Both the position numbers and the translations under genes were made by a program. 64,000 nt of DNA from the NCBI GenBank assembly GCA_025408405.1, contig JANYJE010000068.1, forward strand, positions 1 through 64,000, written 5' to 3'. The first letter of the stretch is position 1; each line of letters starts with the position of its first letter. Below, piece after piece: positions 63,260-64,000 of this stretch. The notes beneath the pieces are model-generated. The model searched no databases. It was given only the letters and a program-made list of their open reading frames with translations, and was not told the origin of the DNA. The DNA is from Nitrosomonadales bacterium (GTDB taxonomy: Bacteria; Pseudomonadota; Gammaproteobacteria; Burkholderiales; Gallionellaceae).

Positions 63260-64000
63260 ATGAAGGACAAAAGCATTTCTTCTTATTTAAAGCAGGGGCA
63301 TGAAAATGAAATTGAAGATGCTCAGGCGTTGGCCAATATGATTTTGGACAAACCAGAAATGAAGATGGGGCAGGGGATGGATGAATTTTCTCAGCAACTG
63401 TTTGTTGCAGTTGCAATGGACATCGTTTACGAAAAGGGAAAAAAGGGAAAATTTGATGACATGCTGGATTTTTTGGTAGATCCCGTATGGGATGATGCAG
63501 CGCAAATCATATGGATTTTTCAAACTTCAGAAGCCTTCCTTAATGATGGGGCGAAGAGATGGCTGGTAGATTTTTACGATTTGATTGCTCCCAAAGTTGA
63601 AGGTAAAGAAGAGTGGATGATTAAGCAGTGCTATTGGCAATGGGCAAATGCGTTTGCATTTGCTGGTATCACGGAAAGAGAGGTGCTTCCAATCGACTCT
63701 CGCGTACAGGTTTTCAATCAGACATTTGTTCTGGAGGCAATTAAATACACAGGCGACTTAAAAGGCGACAAATCAAAATGGAGCAATCGGGTTATTCAGT
63801 ACGCTCAGAAAAATCTGGGGTACCGCTTAGTACCAGATGCGGCGAGGGCAGGGTACGAGTTACAAAAAATTAGTCATGATTTTGAAAATCTCGCTGAACC
63901 AATTTCTCGTCTGCGAACTAGCCTCATTCTTGCCGGTTGCATGCGTCCTGATGATTTTCACGTTACCCCGATTCTGCTGCTGGGTGAACCTGGCATTGGT
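63260..64000 (+). CDS. AAA+ ATPase, N-terminal part (3' end outside window)
   Basis: The frame is open from ATG 63260 (GGAGG just upstream) for 247 codons to the window edge, which is why the ORF track omits it. The first 210 residues are helical, acidic and unrecognised (MKDKSISSYLKQGHENEIEDAQALANMILDKPEM...). The visible end, HVTPILLLGEPGIG, is the start of a Walker A motif in the style of Lon-like or other AAA+ proteins. The remaining domains are missing, so it cannot be assigned further. The gene is divergent from the RHH regulator. Confidence 0.7.
   Translation, partial: MKDKSISSYLKQGHENEIEDAQALANMILDKPEMKMGQGMDEFSQQLFVAVAMDIVYEKGKKGKFDDMLDFLVDPVWDDAAQIIWIFQTSEAFLNDGAKRWLVDFYDLIAPKVEGKEEWMIKQCYWQWANAFAFAGITEREVLPIDSRVQVFNQTFVLEAIKYTGDLKGDKSKWSNRVIQYAQKNLGYRLVPDAARAGYELQKISHDFENLAEPISRLRTSLILAGCMRPDDFHVTPILLLGEPGIG

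Overview
The window is a chromosomal segment of a betaproteobacterium, most likely a Nitrosomonadales member and plausibly a neutrophilic Fe(II) oxidiser of the Gallionellaceae. The taxonomic call is inference. It rests on the gmk-rpoZ-spoT and kdsD-kdsC-lptCAB-rpoN-hpf-ptsN-hprK-rapZ gene orders, a betaproteobacterial proteasome-like protease, coaX and birA side by side, and a Cyc2-type porin-cytochrome fusion.

Bases 1-19.1 kb are core genome. In order they hold the end of a Lys/Ala-rich histone-like gene, a proteasome-like protease (minus strand), pabB (plus), and a leftward yicC-gmk-rpoZ-spoT block. Next come a PP2C phosphatase with rph-rdgB-hemW (plus), then trmB-thiG-thiS (minus) and tRNA-Gly(CCC). 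These are followed by fnr divergent from hemN with an FNR box between them, then a nitronate monooxygenase-like gene, an AsmA protein and mutY.

Bases 19.1-20.8 kb are a repeat-rich patch: a 0.6 kb inverted-repeat element without transposase, then an XRE regulator divergent from an outer-membrane barrel gene. Bases 20.9-33 kb hold ubiX, a Gx transporter/NusG-II pair, the rapZ-to-kdsD block for nitrogen-PTS control, sigma-54 and LPS transport/Kdo synthesis, a CPA2 antiporter, and a DUF4160/DUF2442 gene pair.

Bases 33.2-38.1 kb carry a pseudopilin, an orphan membrane histidine kinase, the Cyc2-like outer-membrane cytochrome with a good sigma-70 promoter, and a small outer-membrane barrel. Bases 38.2-48.4 kb return to housekeeping genes: hrpA, a malic enzyme with phosphotransacetylase domain, a patatin phospholipase, birA, coaX and a SPOR protein.

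From 48.56 kb to the right edge lies an integrated mobilizable element. It starts at the 3' end of a tRNA-Met(CAU) gene, followed by a tyrosine integrase with repeated upstream sites. The mobilization part holds an AlpA-type regulator, a MobC-like gene, an accessory gene and a MOBP/LPD7 relaxase, with an oriT candidate ahead of mobC. The cargo is a Hanks-type kinase with a DUF3775-like tail, a DUF5623-like protein, a 95-residue protein next to a PLD-like protein, an intact IS1182 element, an RHH regulator, and a truncated AAA+ gene divergent from it. Several cargo genes have the look of anti-phage or stress systems, but no function is demonstrated here. The right end (attR) is not seen in the window.
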